DNA of 23,998 nt from an uncultured Ruminococcus sp. (GCA_910584195.1 CAJTYV010000034.1:1-23998); one strand, 5' to 3'; positions 6,486 through 14,291 are shown, numbered from the stretch's first letter. Notes: a model not told the origin generated them from the letters alone. Translations and numbers: made by a program.

Positions 6486-7769
6486 ATGTTACAATCGTCT
6501 TTAGGCTTTCATACCATAACCTTAACATTATCTCTATTGTATGATGAAGCTAATCAACTCACTACAGATTTTTGTACATACAGAGAAAAAACAGGAGATA
6601 TTGAGATGTATATATACGATGAGAAGAATAACCCTATTATATATCATCTCTCAAGCTATTTACCCCCAAAAATTAATATCATGTTCAAAGACAGAGAACG
6701 CTACGGAGACGGAGACAGAGGTATCAAATGGTGCATTCGCAAATCTGAATGGTGCAATGATTTTATTGATTACATAATTGAAGCAACTATAAATCCCAAA
6801 ATCCTAGCTGGCATCAATGATTATCTGACAGCAGCTACTTATAATGATATTGATCTTGCTGCAACTAATTTTAACGAAATATCACATGAAATATCCCCAT
6901 TGCTACATAGCTTTACCGATTATCGTATAACTAGGATAGACTATTGTGTTAATATTTCTCTTGATAAATTCATTCCTGAATGCGATCCCATGCAAATCAT
7001 GAATCTTATCAAGAGAAGCAATATCCCTCCTCATTACGAAGAATGGATGAAATATGATAAGGATGCACACAGAATGAAAAGCAGACCTGAGAGTTTCTAC
7101 CTGAAAAGTAAATCTGTTAATATCAATTGTTATAGTAAATACTTGCAATTACTAAATAAATCCAAAGAAAGAGTTGAAAAAAAACGCTCTCCAATCGATC
7201 AGGAATCACTTGATGCTTCCCGGAATATTTACCGTTTTGAGGTTCAATGCAAGTACCACAAAATATTTTCCATGTCCCAAAAAGCAAAAGAAGCAGGCAA
7301 TCGAAGTATAAATAAATACAAAAGCCTTCTTGATCCTATAATATGCACTACAATCGTCAGCGATTATTATGACAAAGTGATTGGGAAAGGTGACTGGTAT
7401 ACCTTATCTACAGCCAAACAAATTATAAAATCTAAGTGCTTCAACAGCCAAAAGGAACAGCACTTGATCAATGCACTGAAAGATGTCAGCCGGTGCCGCA
7501 GTCTGGTTAAAGCAAAAGAATCCTGTCCGATCGAAAAGATTGGTACATTTACGAGGTCTCTAAACCAATTAGAAACCCTCAATATCAATCCTGTTACGAT
7601 TCCCAGAGAATGGCATATTGAGTATATCCCCAATTTCTTAAGAAGCTATCTTGACCAACTTTCCAAATCAAATTTTGATCACTCAGATCAAAATATGAAA
7701 GCAAATTATTACGCAGCAGTACAACATGAGAATTATAACGATTACGAAATATTTCGTAGCCCAATATAA
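6486..7769 (+). CDS. Second replication-initiator-like protein (427 aa), plus strand
   Basis: The ATG start at 6486 is supported by GAAGGAG at 6469-6475. Motifs typical of filamentous-phage/plasmid initiators are visible: TDYRITRIDYCVNISL at about 144-159, VNINCYSKYLQLL at about 211-223, and NIYRFEVQCKYHKI at 247-260. In these families such segments form the core of the initiator fold, which nicks DNA to start rolling-circle replication; no HUH motif is evident here. It is the only clear plus-strand gene in the window and points away from the 330-residue relative at 4908-5900 across the candidate origin. Transcription ends at the hairpin at 7796-7876. It could be the replication initiator while the 330-residue protein is a relaxase, or the reverse. 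Confidence 0.7.
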   Translation: MLQSSLGFHTITLTLSLLYDEANQLTTDFCTYREKTGDIEMYIYDEKNNPIIYHLSSYLPPKINIMFKDRERYGDGDRGIKWCIRKSEWCNDFIDYIIEATINPKILAGINDYLTAATYNDIDLAATNFNEISHEISPLLHSFTDYRITRIDYCVNISLDKFIPECDPMQIMNLIKRSNIPPHYEEWMKYDKDAHRMKSRPESFYLKSKSVNINCYSKYLQLLNKSKERVEKKRSPIDQESLDASRNIYRFEVQCKYHKIFSMSQKAKEAGNRSINKYKSLLDPIICTTIVSDYYDKVIGKGDWYTLSTAKQIIKSKCFNSQKEQHLINALKDVSRCRSLVKAKESCPIEKIGTFTRSLNQLETLNINPVTIPREWHIEYIPNFLRSYLDQLSKSNFDHSDQNMKANYYAAVQHENYNDYEIFRSPI

Positions 7770-7795
7770 TACCCCCTCCTATTCATTGAACAATT

Positions 7796-7876
7796 AAAAA
7801 AACGATCAATACAGAAAAACGTTGCATATTTGCCATTAAATATAACGGATATGCAACATTTATATCTGTATTTTTT
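7796..7876. terminator. Bidirectional terminator between convergent genes
   Basis: ATACAG (7809-7814) pairs with CTGTAT (7866-7871), GTTGCATAT (7821-7829) with ATATGCAAC (7849-7857), and inside it CCATTA with TAACGG. A T run follows at 7871-7876 on the plus strand, and seven A bases at 7796-7802 give a T run on the minus strand. It lies between the stop of the plus-strand initiator gene (7769) and the stop of the minus-strand operon (7980), the expected place for a shared terminator. Its inner stem is also part of the multipartite repeat described separately. Confidence 0.6.
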
Positions 7877-7908
7877 CAAAAATGTAAAACTTGCAACAGA
7901 TTACTTGC
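7821..7908 (+). repeat. Multipartite repeat, copy A
   Basis: Three blocks are seen: GTTGCATAT at 7821-7829, ATATGCAAC at 7849-7857, and TGCAACAGATTACTTGC at 7892-7908. All three recur with the same spacing in copy B at 19720-19807. Over the 88 bases a gapless alignment gives about 48 identities, concentrated in the blocks, while the spacers have diverged. Conserved blocks at conserved spacing suggest a protein-binding array rather than a recent duplication. Confidence 0.6.
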
Positions 7909-7979
7909 GTATGCTCTCATATTTACAACAAGTTTGATCTGCACAAACGCTAATTTCCATGTGGGATATCATGGATGTA

Positions 7980-8375
7980 TTACAGCTGCGGACATATGAT
8001 CTTTTCTATTTCCACACGGAGCCTAACACCATCCTCCATCCCGAATCGGTAAGCTGCTGCACCATATGTTGCGCCGAAATGATTGTTTGCCGTTATTGCC
8101 TGATCTATCACACTCCTCTGCTCTTTTGTAAGTTCCAATTCATCCAACATATCAAACGCAGCCTGTTGCTGCACCAATGCCTCTTGATAGTCATTGTTTT
8201 TCGATATGATCTCATCTAACGCACGCCCCGTTCTGTGTGCCGCGATTATCTCCAACAGTCCATTTTCCTTCATCCCATTCACCTCATTTACGGGTATAAA
8301 AGGAACAGGATATCTTATCTTTGATAAGACTTCCTGCTCCCATACCTTCTTTATACTATATACTTTCCGACTCAC
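7980..8375 (-). CDS. Small helical protein of unknown function (131 aa)
   Basis: The GTG start at 8375 lies one base beyond the stop of the PIN-toxin gene (TGA at 8379-8377), so translation is probably coupled; I see no independent strong ribosome binding site. The protein looks mostly helical, with a glutamine- and leucine-rich middle and a C-terminal pattern (YRFGMEDGVRLRVEIEK) that recalls small helical DUF6809-like proteins of Lachnospiraceae mobile elements; I am not certain of that family. As the last gene of the toxin-antitoxin transcript it could be an accessory protein or a passenger. Confidence 0.6.
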   Translation of the reverse strand: MSRKVYSIKKVWEQEVLSKIRYPVPFIPVNEVNGMKENGLLEIIAAHRTGRALDEIISKNNDYQEALVQQQAAFDMLDELELTKEQRSVIDQAITANNHFGATYGAAAYRFGMEDGVRLRVEIEKIICPQL

Positions 8376-8376
8376 C

Positions 8377-8787
8377 TCATAGTAATCTCACAAAATCATC
8401 CGGCTCGATTACTTTAACCCTTGATTTCTTAAAATCAGCCGGATTCCGTGTGACAATATAATCCACCACTTCCGCTACCGCACATTCCTCCTGCAGACAA
8501 TCCTCAAAATCCGAAAACTGCTCATTATCAATAGCCGAAATGATCTTTTCTGCATTTAGGTCTGATATGCGAAATATCTCACAGAGATTTCTGATAAACT
8601 TCCTTCTCTCTTCCTGAGAATACTCCTTCCGCAGAACATAAAATATATTAGGAATGCTGTGTGCCGCCAGATATCCCGTGATCTCCCGATCCGCACATTT
8701 TGTCATAATGATCTGGGCTGACTTGATATGCGGCTCTCTCTTTAGGAGAACATCCAGTATGATATTTGTATCAACCAAGATTTTCAT
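8377..8787 (-). CDS. PIN-domain toxin (VapC-like), 136 aa
   Basis: PIN-domain ribonuclease, the probable toxin of a type II toxin-antitoxin pair; such toxins cleave tRNA or other RNAs with Mg2+. The start is taken as ATG at 8787 because GAGGAC lies about 8 bases upstream and the protein then begins directly with MKILVDTN; the reading frame could extend 16 codons further, but those residues are not PIN-like. Acidic residues include D6 and D12 in VDTNIILD, D93/E95/D96 in SDFEDCLQ, and D109 ahead of IVTRNPADF. The C-terminal half follows the pattern of PF13470-type PIN proteins. The start overlaps the end of the upstream antitoxin gene by 17 bases, the classic layout for coupled toxin and antitoxin. 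Confidence 0.8.
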   Translation of the reverse strand: MKILVDTNIILDVLLKREPHIKSAQIIMTKCADREITGYLAAHSIPNIFYVLRKEYSQEERRKFIRNLCEIFRISDLNAEKIISAIDNEQFSDFEDCLQEECAVAEVVDYIVTRNPADFKKSRVKVIEPDDFVRLL

Positions 8788-9013
8788 ACTTTTCTGTCCT
8801 CGCTTCCTCAAGTTCCTTTTTAGGATCAAAGTCATCCGGCAGCCGCTTTTCCATACTCAGGATTTCCGCAAGCGCGCTTTTTGCCCTTTTTCTATCTGTA
8901 TCCTTGTCAACAGACATTGCCTCCAGATTCTGCAAAATATTGATCACATATGTCATATTGTCTTCCGGCATACGCCGTATCATCTCAACCGCTTTTTCTT
9001 TCATCAGAGTCAT
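8771..9013 (-). CDS. Probable antitoxin partner of the PIN toxin (80 aa)
   Basis: A small, highly charged protein encoded immediately upstream of, and overlapping by 17 bases, the PIN toxin. The first half is helical (MKEKAVEMIRRMPEDNMTYV), resembling short antitoxins that pair with PF13470-type PIN toxins; the acidic-basic C-terminal tail (FDPKKELEEARTEKYE) is the kind of segment that wraps the toxin. A GGAAAGGA ribosome binding site lies about 11 bases before the ATG. No classic RHH or AbrB DNA-binding motif is obvious. The assignment rests mainly on context. Confidence 0.65.
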   Translation of the reverse strand: MTLMKEKAVEMIRRMPEDNMTYVINILQNLEAMSVDKDTDRKRAKSALAEILSMEKRLPDDFDPKKELEEARTEKYENLG

Positions 9014-9182
9014 GTCACAGTCTTCCTTTCCGTATCCGCAGACTTTCTTATGTGTTTATGGTAGCACAAAACAGCCGTTCTTACAATGAGATTCCTTCGC
9101 GCGGTCTAATACGGTTTGATATTGTCAGTTTATCTCCTGCCGCCTTTTTATTTTCCCATGCCTACACCATAAATATCCGTTA

Positions 9183-10115
9183 TCATGCAACGATCTGCAG
9201 CGCCTCCTCATCCTTGCTGTACGCATACACATGGTAAGATAACCTTTCTTCGATATCTACCTGCGTATCATTGACCTCCCGCACCATATCTGCCAACCGC
9301 CTGTATTCTTCTTCATCATTTGGTGCCAGAACAATGGTTTCATGTACGGAACTCGGAAGTACAATGAAGCCGTCTCCCACCTTGTCCGCAATCATCCGCA
9401 GGGTCTTCCTATCCAAAATCTCCGCTGCCCCGAAACGCTTACGGCTGTTTGTCAGGATATACATACCCGTATCCCTTGAAGCCCCATCACCTTCTTTCGT
9501 AAAGCTAATGCCCGTTATGCGTTCTACAATGGTTCTGATATCGGTAAGATTAGCCTCCCCGTCAGTACGCATATTTATCATTGCTTCCCGGTAAAGATTT
9601 TCCTCTTCCTGACCCCACATTTCCATATGACCGTTATGGATAAGGATTGTCCCGATATCCTCCTGCGCATGGTCTCTGGCAACGACATAATAGACCACCG
9701 CCAAATCCATAAAAATCCTGTGCGGTATCTTTTCAAGCAGTTCTTCATTCTGCTCCGCATTAATGAGCTTCGCATGAACATTTTCCCGTACAGTTTCCCA
9801 TCTTTTAAATCCAGATATGTCAAAATCCAGCGCATCATCGTCCTCATGTTTCAAGATCAGCCTGTAGACCTCATCTACGATCTCATCAAATTTCATCCCA
9901 TCAGATTCATACTCCCGGTAAAATGCATCCAGATATACACATGGCCCGATATCTTCTTCGTTTTTCATAACGGCGATCCCGGCACGCTTCACATTATTAT
10001 TCTTGATTACATTATGCTCTTTGATCTGGAATGCGCCGCCCACCTTCGCGCGTATCTCTTTTACTACATTTTCTGCAAATTCCTCAAAACTCATCATATA
10101 TTCTTTATCCTCCAT
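9183..10115 (-). CDS. DUF5688-family protein (310 aa)
   Basis: The protein matches, by eye, the DUF5688 pattern common in Lachnospiraceae and Ruminococcaceae mobile elements: an N-terminal helix (FEEFAENVVKEI), a segment with VIKNNNVKRAGIAV, then IGPCVYLDAFYREYESDG, followed by a helical middle and a C-terminal region with FGAAEILDRKTLRMIADKVG and a surface near VLPSSVHETIVLAP. No enzymatic motif is visible and the biochemical function of the family is unknown. It lies 31 bases after the Rad52-like gene and ahead of the toxin-antitoxin operon, apparently the last gene of the recombination operon. Confidence 0.7.
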   Translation of the reverse strand: MEDKEYMMSFEEFAENVVKEIRAKVGGAFQIKEHNVIKNNNVKRAGIAVMKNEEDIGPCVYLDAFYREYESDGMKFDEIVDEVYRLILKHEDDDALDFDISGFKRWETVRENVHAKLINAEQNEELLEKIPHRIFMDLAVVYYVVARDHAQEDIGTILIHNGHMEMWGQEEENLYREAMINMRTDGEANLTDIRTIVERITGISFTKEGDGASRDTGMYILTNSRKRFGAAEILDRKTLRMIADKVGDGFIVLPSSVHETIVLAPNDEEEYRRLADMVREVNDTQVDIEERLSYHVYAYSKDEEALQIVA

Positions 10116-10146
10116 TTTGTTGATTCTTTTGCCCGGTCTTCTCTGC

Positions 10147-10965
10147 TTATGCCGCTTCCGTTGACTTCGTCCGTTTCAGCGCAGACATCACCCTGCCGTA
10201 GAGTTCTGCGTTCATCGCTCCCGGCTCCTTAATCTGGTATCTGCTCTGTACGGTTTCCATAGTGACGCCCGTCCTGTTGAGTTCTGCCTGCAGGGAGTCC
10301 ATCTGTTCTTTAGATATAGAAGCGGAATCTTTCTGCGCTTTCCCCGCTGTATTTCTCTGAGCTTGTTTTTTCTCCGTTTCCGCTTTATTCCCTCTTGCTC
10401 CAACAGTCCCTTTACGGACAATCGTATCGTCTACGCCTTTTTCCTTCAGTTCGTATACCGTATGCCCACTGTCATTTACCACCACAAGACCACTGATCTC
10501 CCGGTCATCATTGTAGCTGATGGAAGAGACCGAAAAATGATCGTTACAATAAAACCGCTTCACTTTATTCTGCTCTTCTTTGTACATGATCGAAGCCTTC
10601 CCCGCAGGTATCCATATAAAAGGTGCGGTATAGAGTTCCCGTCCGATACCCCAGTTGAAACACGCCCGCTTGAAGCTGTCAGATGCCTGTGACTTTTCTT
10701 TTTCAGCATATCCTGTCGTACCCACATCCTGCTTCGCTACCCATTCCCCAGTTTCCTTATCAAGAATCTCCACCGTACAGTACAAGTTCCCCTCTATGCT
10801 CTGGTGGCTCCGTTTCCATCCGAAAATGCCGAAAGTCTCATCCAGTATCTTCTGGTCAACCCTTGCATCCTTATAGAGTAACAGGCTTAATCCGTTTTCT
10901 TTGATCACGGACACCCTGCACTCAATCTCATCCGCTTTAAGCAGCCTGATCAGATTTTGTTCCAT
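10147..10965 (-). CDS. Rad52/Rad22-like single-strand annealing protein (272 aa)
   Basis: Annealing protein that would coat single-stranded DNA and pair complementary strands. With the start at ATG 10965, set by GAGGAGGAG just upstream, the Rad52-like region spans about residues 10-125: YKDARVDQKILDETFG, WKRSHQSIEGNLYC, EWVAKQDVGTTGY, then SQASDSFKRACFNWGIGREL and LYTAPFIWIP. A lysine- and glutamine-rich linker follows (about 185-215), and a small C-terminal helical domain (SISKEQMDSLQ to GRVMSALKRT, about 216-266) of a type seen at the ends of phage annealing proteins. It overlaps the upstream 124-residue gene by 29 bases. The YqaJ-type exonuclease encoded two genes upstream is its natural partner. 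Confidence 0.75.
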   Translation of the reverse strand: MEQNLIRLLKADEIECRVSVIKENGLSLLLYKDARVDQKILDETFGIFGWKRSHQSIEGNLYCTVEILDKETGEWVAKQDVGTTGYAEKEKSQASDSFKRACFNWGIGRELYTAPFIWIPAGKASIMYKEEQNKVKRFYCNDHFSVSSISYNDDREISGLVVVNDSGHTVYELKEKGVDDTIVRKGTVGARGNKAETEKKQAQRNTAGKAQKDSASISKEQMDSLQAELNRTGVTMETVQSRYQIKEPGAMNAELYGRVMSALKRTKSTEAA

Positions 10966-11311
10966 GTTTCTCCTCCTCGTCCGCATACGGCTCTATTTTT
11001 TTCGGGATTGCTTCCAGTTCGTAACACGCATACTCCCTAAGTTCCGCATAAAAACCGTCCTCCCTGTCCAGCCATTCCTGATAAAGATGATCCAGTATGC
11101 CAAAACCAAGCCCCAAAAGTTCTCTTATCATATCCTCCTGTAACTTTTCTGTATGTACTAACAGAATTTCGTACAGATTCACATAAATTTCGATCCTGTA
11201 AGAAGCCTTGAAGATATCTTCTTTATCCTGTTGGAGCATGGAATCTTTAAAGCACATAAGTTCCAGATGGAGCCTCTGCTGTAACAGTTCCCGCAGTTCC
11301 TTTTCGTCCAT
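10937..11311 (-). CDS. Small helical protein (124 aa), unknown function
   Basis: A helical, acidic protein (MDEKELRELLQQRLHLEL onward) with no catalytic or metal-binding motif visible. It sits between the YqaJ exonuclease gene (10 bases upstream) and the Rad52-like gene, whose start it overlaps, so the three are almost certainly made from one transcript. It might be an accessory to the exonuclease-annealing pair, but nothing in its sequence shows this. I do not recognise the family with confidence. Confidence 0.65.
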   Translation of the reverse strand: MDEKELRELLQQRLHLELMCFKDSMLQQDKEDIFKASYRIEIYVNLYEILLVHTEKLQEDMIRELLGLGFGILDHLYQEWLDREDGFYAELREYACYELEAIPKKIEPYADEEEKHGTKSDQAA

Positions 11312-11321
11312 AACGCCCCTC

Positions 11322-12254
11322 CTATGCCGCCTTCACTTCAAACCGTCTGGAATGGGATACCTTACCGTAATCGGCATAAAGCTCCGGTCTCTCCTCCTTT
11401 ATGCGCTTTGTATCAAGTTTGGTGGAGTCGATATTTTTCCATGAGACACGGAAACTGTCACTGCTCGCCAGTTCATTGTCCTGCATGAACAGCTTCACTT
11501 CCTGTTCGATCTGTTTCTGCTCCGCCTGCAGTTCGGAAATAAAACCAAGGATTTCCTCACGCCTCCTCAGCTTTTCATCAAACCCGATCAGTTCAATGGT
11601 GCTCGCTTTCCTTGCGGTATGGAAATACTGTTCCAGCACTTCATCACATGCTCTGCTCCCATCCGGCGGCGGGATAATACCTTTCACCACATGATTATTC
11701 CAGAAATCATCTTCTATGGATATAAGTCTCTCGATCAGATCATCATCCCACTCCAGTCTGCGGTAAGTAAATTCCCTTCCCAAGATGACCGCCGCGATAT
11801 ACCACACCCTTTTCCCGGTCACTGCCATGTAATGGTAGCACTGCATCACATAATGGAGCGGGATATTGCCGTCTGCCCACTTGTCCGCATTGTAGGCGCT
11901 AGATGTCTTACATTCCAAGCCAGCATCTTCTCCCACTATCAGTCTGTCCACATCTGCAATCATAAAGGGATGTTCCTTACTGCGGTACATGAAATTGGAC
12001 TTCCTTACCTTTAACCCGGTTGCCTCCATAAAACGCTGCGCCACATAATCTTCCAGATCATGCCCGATACGGATCGCTTCACTGTCCTGTTCTTCCACAG
12101 ATTCGCTTGTCTTATCCTGAAATACCTTCATGGCGCTGCTGTAGGGGTTCACACCACAAATCGCCCCTGCGTCAGAGCCGCCGATACCCGATTTCCTTAA
12201 TCGGAGCCATTCTTCGTTGCTGACTCCTGTTAATGCAATTTTTTCAAACATCAT
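11322..12254 (-). CDS. YqaJ-family exonuclease (lambda Exo-like), 310 aa
   Basis: A PD-(D/E)xK nuclease of the YqaJ viral recombinase family, expected to resect double-stranded DNA ends to leave single strands for an annealing protein. Visible motifs are WLRLRKSGIGGSDAGAICG (16-34), the metal-binding aspartate in MIADVDR (98-104), LECKTSS (113-119, the ExK pair) and HYVMQCYHYMAVTG (134-147) with the conserved glutamine. AGGAGGAAA precedes two adjacent ATG codons at 12254 and 12251; the second has the better spacing. A C-terminal helical segment (about 230-280) is typical of the family. It works most plausibly with the Rad52-like protein encoded just downstream. Confidence 0.85.
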   Translation of the reverse strand: MMFEKIALTGVSNEEWLRLRKSGIGGSDAGAICGVNPYSSAMKVFQDKTSESVEEQDSEAIRIGHDLEDYVAQRFMEATGLKVRKSNFMYRSKEHPFMIADVDRLIVGEDAGLECKTSSAYNADKWADGNIPLHYVMQCYHYMAVTGKRVWYIAAVILGREFTYRRLEWDDDLIERLISIEDDFWNNHVVKGIIPPPDGSRACDEVLEQYFHTARKASTIELIGFDEKLRRREEILGFISELQAEQKQIEQEVKLFMQDNELASSDSFRVSWKNIDSTKLDTKRIKEERPELYADYGKVSHSRRFEVKAA

Positions 12255-12382
12255 TTTCCTCCTGCTATTTTATATAGAAGAAAGACTATGTGCAGTCAGG
12301 ACATCATACCCAACTACCCATAGTCATTCTTACTACTTCCCGTGATATACTGTCAGACCAAAAGGTTAATACTGCTTTCTGT

Positions 12383-13315
12383 TTATGCCGCCTTTACAAG
12401 CTGATATGCCTTATCAATCAACGGATTACCATCTATCGTGCGGGCAAACAGGTTCTCATTATAATTCGCCGTTTTCCGCAACGGGCTGCTGTGTGTGGCA
12501 AAATCAGACACCGCATTGACAAAGCGGTACGCATTGTTTCCCACCTTCTGCAGATCGGGTGCGTCATAATACCTCCGCTCCATATCCCGGCGCAGTTTTA
12601 CGGTGTTCCTGCTCTGGATCGGCGTAGCTTCCTCTTCCATAGGCAGGAGCAGTTCAATGTATTCCTTCACCTGCGCATCCGTCATCTTCTGTCTGCGCAA
12701 CTGCTCAAACTCGATACTGAGACTGTCCATGTATCTCTCCGCCATAAAGAGGGTGTCCTTTGCCTCCTGTATCTTGTCATGGATATTGCCTGCATGGATC
12801 ATAGAAAAACTCCGCTTTGCCGTATTCAACGCAAGATTCAAAGTATTGTTACAGACAACTCTTACAGGAGTCACTGCTACTTTCACAGAGCCGGAACCGT
12901 CGTGGGTATTAGAGAACACCAGATAAGGACTGATCCGTTCTCCCGCTATAACATACTCTTTGGGCAGTCTTGCAAGCAGCCAGACCTTCTTCCCCTCCTG
13001 CAGTGATCCGGCTGTCTCGTACCGCACTCCTTTTCCGAGCAGTTCATCCGTAAAGCTGAAAGCATCTGTATTCTGAACCACCTTATAGCGATCAGATACC
13101 ACGCCCAGCACTTTCCTGTCTGAACTTCGCACATTTGCCTTATACCCTTTCACAATTTCTTTACAGCCTGTATATACAGGCTCCTGCACCACCATCCAGT
13201 CAAGCCCCGCAAGACGTAAAGCATCTGCTGATGTGGGCGCTTCCATGACGATCGTACCTAATCCATGCCACGGTTTCTCCCTTACGGAGAACATTGTTTC
13301 TACATTTGCCGACAT
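12383..13315 (-). CDS. DUF932 phage/plasmid-like protein (310 aa)
   Basis: The N-terminus (METMFSVREKPWHGLGTIV-type, here VETMFSVREKPWHGLG) and LRLAGLDWMV are hallmarks of the DUF932/TIGR03299 phage/plasmid-like family. Further family-like segments are RKVLGVVSDRYKVVQN and VFSNTHDGSGSVKVAVTPVR, followed by VVCNNTLNLAL. The family is frequent in plasmids and phages of Firmicutes and Actinobacteria; its molecular role is not established. AAGGAG lies about 9 bases before the ATG. It precedes the YqaJ exonuclease gene by 128 bases and may share its transcript. Confidence 0.8.
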   Translation of the reverse strand: MSANVETMFSVREKPWHGLGTIVMEAPTSADALRLAGLDWMVVQEPVYTGCKEIVKGYKANVRSSDRKVLGVVSDRYKVVQNTDAFSFTDELLGKGVRYETAGSLQEGKKVWLLARLPKEYVIAGERISPYLVFSNTHDGSGSVKVAVTPVRVVCNNTLNLALNTAKRSFSMIHAGNIHDKIQEAKDTLFMAERYMDSLSIEFEQLRRQKMTDAQVKEYIELLLPMEEEATPIQSRNTVKLRRDMERRYYDAPDLQKVGNNAYRFVNAVSDFATHSSPLRKTANYNENLFARTIDGNPLIDKAYQLVKAA

Positions 13316-13369
13316 AAAACCATCTCCTTTTCTCTTAAATTTTCCTTGCCAGACAGAGGTGGCGCAACG

Positions 13370-13412
13370 AAAATAGGAGCTTCCCCTATGGAAAGCCCCT
13401 GCTTAGATTTTT
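13370..13412. terminator. Possible weak hairpin terminator
   Basis: GGAGCTTCC and GGAAAGCCCC form an imperfect stem (one mismatch, one bulge) around CCTAT, followed on the plus strand by GATTTTTTATT. On the minus strand the T tract is short. It lies between the 39-residue peptide gene and the DUF932 gene, so it could reduce read-through or act as a leader structure. Confidence 0.25.
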
Positions 13413-13504
13413 TATTCCGTTTTTCATCCCGCCATCAATATCTCATTTGTCCTCTGTCGTTCTTTCACCGCTTACAGAAGTTTGCTTCTTTACAGGTTTC
13501 TGCA

Positions 13505-13624
13505 TTATGCCTGCTCTGTTTTCATACTGAAAGCCATGCCAATAAATTTGACAAAGGCTGTAAGCGCAGCCACTAATGTGGTTACTGCTTTTAAGATGTT
13601 CTCAAATAATTTCAGTTTGCCCAT
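13505..13624 (-). CDS. 39-residue hydrophobic peptide
   Basis: A start at ATG 13624 is chosen because AAAGGAGA lies about 8 bases upstream; a longer frame to 13699 has no such signal. The peptide begins MGKLKLFENILK and has a hydrophobic middle, AVTTLVAALTAFVKFIGMAF, flanked by lysines: a short membrane-active or single-span helix. An 8-base hairpin lies in its leader (13649-13669). It stands at the head of the DUF932-YqaJ-Rad52 gene block. It resembles type I toxin peptides or small holin-like peptides in size and pattern, but no family is recognised. Confidence 0.5.
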   Translation of the reverse strand: MGKLKLFENILKAVTTLVAALTAFVKFIGMAFSMKTEQA

Positions 13625-13648
13625 ACCCGTCTCCTTTCTTTCCATACT

Positions 13649-13669
13649 CATACCATGTCTGATGGTATG
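13649..13669. promoter_or_regulatory. Perfect 8-base hairpin/operator in the peptide leader
   Basis: CATACCAT and ATGGTATG form a perfect inverted repeat with a 5-base GTCTG spacer, about 25 bases upstream of the peptide start. It has no T tract, so it is not a terminator; an operator dyad or an RNA leader structure near the ribosome binding site fits better. Confidence 0.4.
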
Positions 13670-13798
13670 CTTAATACTATAGAAAGAATATATCAGCATG
13701 TACCTTACATATACGATAACATAATTCTACATACAGAATAATTAAGTTTAAATACTATCAGAAAATGTTTACAATCCCCAAATTAACAAAGGAATCAA

Positions 13799-13824
13799 GA
13801 GCATTCTACCCATACAGAATGCTC
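13799..13824 (-). terminator. Hairpin downstream of the zinc-ribbon operon
   Basis: GAGCATTCT and AGAATGCTC form a perfect 9-base stem with an 8-base loop, 10 bases after the stop of the zinc-ribbon membrane protein gene. On the minus strand it is followed by TTGATTCCTTTG, a modest T-rich tail. It is the likely terminator of the 18895-13834 operon. Confidence 0.55.
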
Positions 13825-13833
13825 CCTAGTTGG

Positions 13834-14277
13834 TCAAATAATGACGAAAATGATTAACAAAACAAAAGAAATGACAGACATAATCAAACCAGCAACGGGA
13901 AGACCATGCTTCACATTTGGGTCTTTGATTGCTATAATTCCCATAACAATACTTAAAACAGCAGGAATCACAGACATCCCAAGCGAACAGATTGCAATAA
14001 TTCCCAAAACAAAGGAAGCGATTCCTCCGGCAGAATTTTTAATCATGTCAGGCGACAAATTTGCAGACTGATTTCCCGAATTAATAGGTATTCGATCAAC
14101 AAGCCCCTCAACCGATTTCACAATTTGATTTGTGGATGGAATCTTCGCATTAGTTTGTGATACATGTCCTTCCACAGAAGCCGTTGTTTCTGGCGTTGCC
14201 TGTTGCGCCCCGCATTCATCACAAAAAAACGCATTGTCTTCTAATTCGGCACCGCATTTCATACATTTTTTGCTCAT
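13834..14277 (-). CDS. Zinc-ribbon membrane protein, DUF4190-like (147 aa)
   Basis: An N-terminal zinc ribbon (C5, C8, C19, C22 in a CMKCGAELEDNAFFCDECG context) is joined by a polar linker (about 25-80) to a hydrophobic C-terminal half with spans near 84-117 and 127-147. The membrane part follows the pattern of DUF4190 proteins (AGGIASFVLGIIAI and HGLPVAGLIMSVISF). AAGGAG precedes the ATG, and the gene begins 14 bases after the stop of the 715-residue zinc-ribbon protein, so they are co-transcribed. It may anchor that protein or act with it at the membrane; the function is unknown. Confidence 0.7.
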   Translation of the reverse strand: MSKKCMKCGAELEDNAFFCDECGAQQATPETTASVEGHVSQTNAKIPSTNQIVKSVEGLVDRIPINSGNQSANLSPDMIKNSAGGIASFVLGIIAICSLGMSVIPAVLSIVMGIIAIKDPNVKHGLPVAGLIMSVISFVLLIIFVII

Positions 14278-14291
14278 TTTCTTCTTCTCCT

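Noticed and set aside
1088..7769. Filamentous phage (inovirus) prophage interpretation of region 1
   Set aside because: Initiator-like and small membrane proteins would fit, but the ATPase is FtsK-like with a gamma-type winged helix, not a Zot-like morphogenesis protein, and no signal-peptide coat protein is clear. Kept only as an alternative.
8377..8835. Longer PIN-toxin start at 8835
   Set aside because: The extra 16 residues lie inside the antitoxin frame, are not PIN-like, and a ribosome binding site fits the ATG at 8787.
12284..12340. GACTATG/CATAGTC inverted repeat between DUF932 and YqaJ genes as a terminator
   Set aside because: The loop is about 28 bases and no real T tract follows; too weak to call.
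12290..13006. 238-residue plus-strand frame opposite DUF932
   Set aside because: It is the antisense of a well-supported gene and shows no domain.
13352..13458. GACAGAGG/CCTCTGTC inverted repeat upstream of DUF932
   Set aside because: Eight bases over a gap of about 90 can occur by chance and no second feature supports it.
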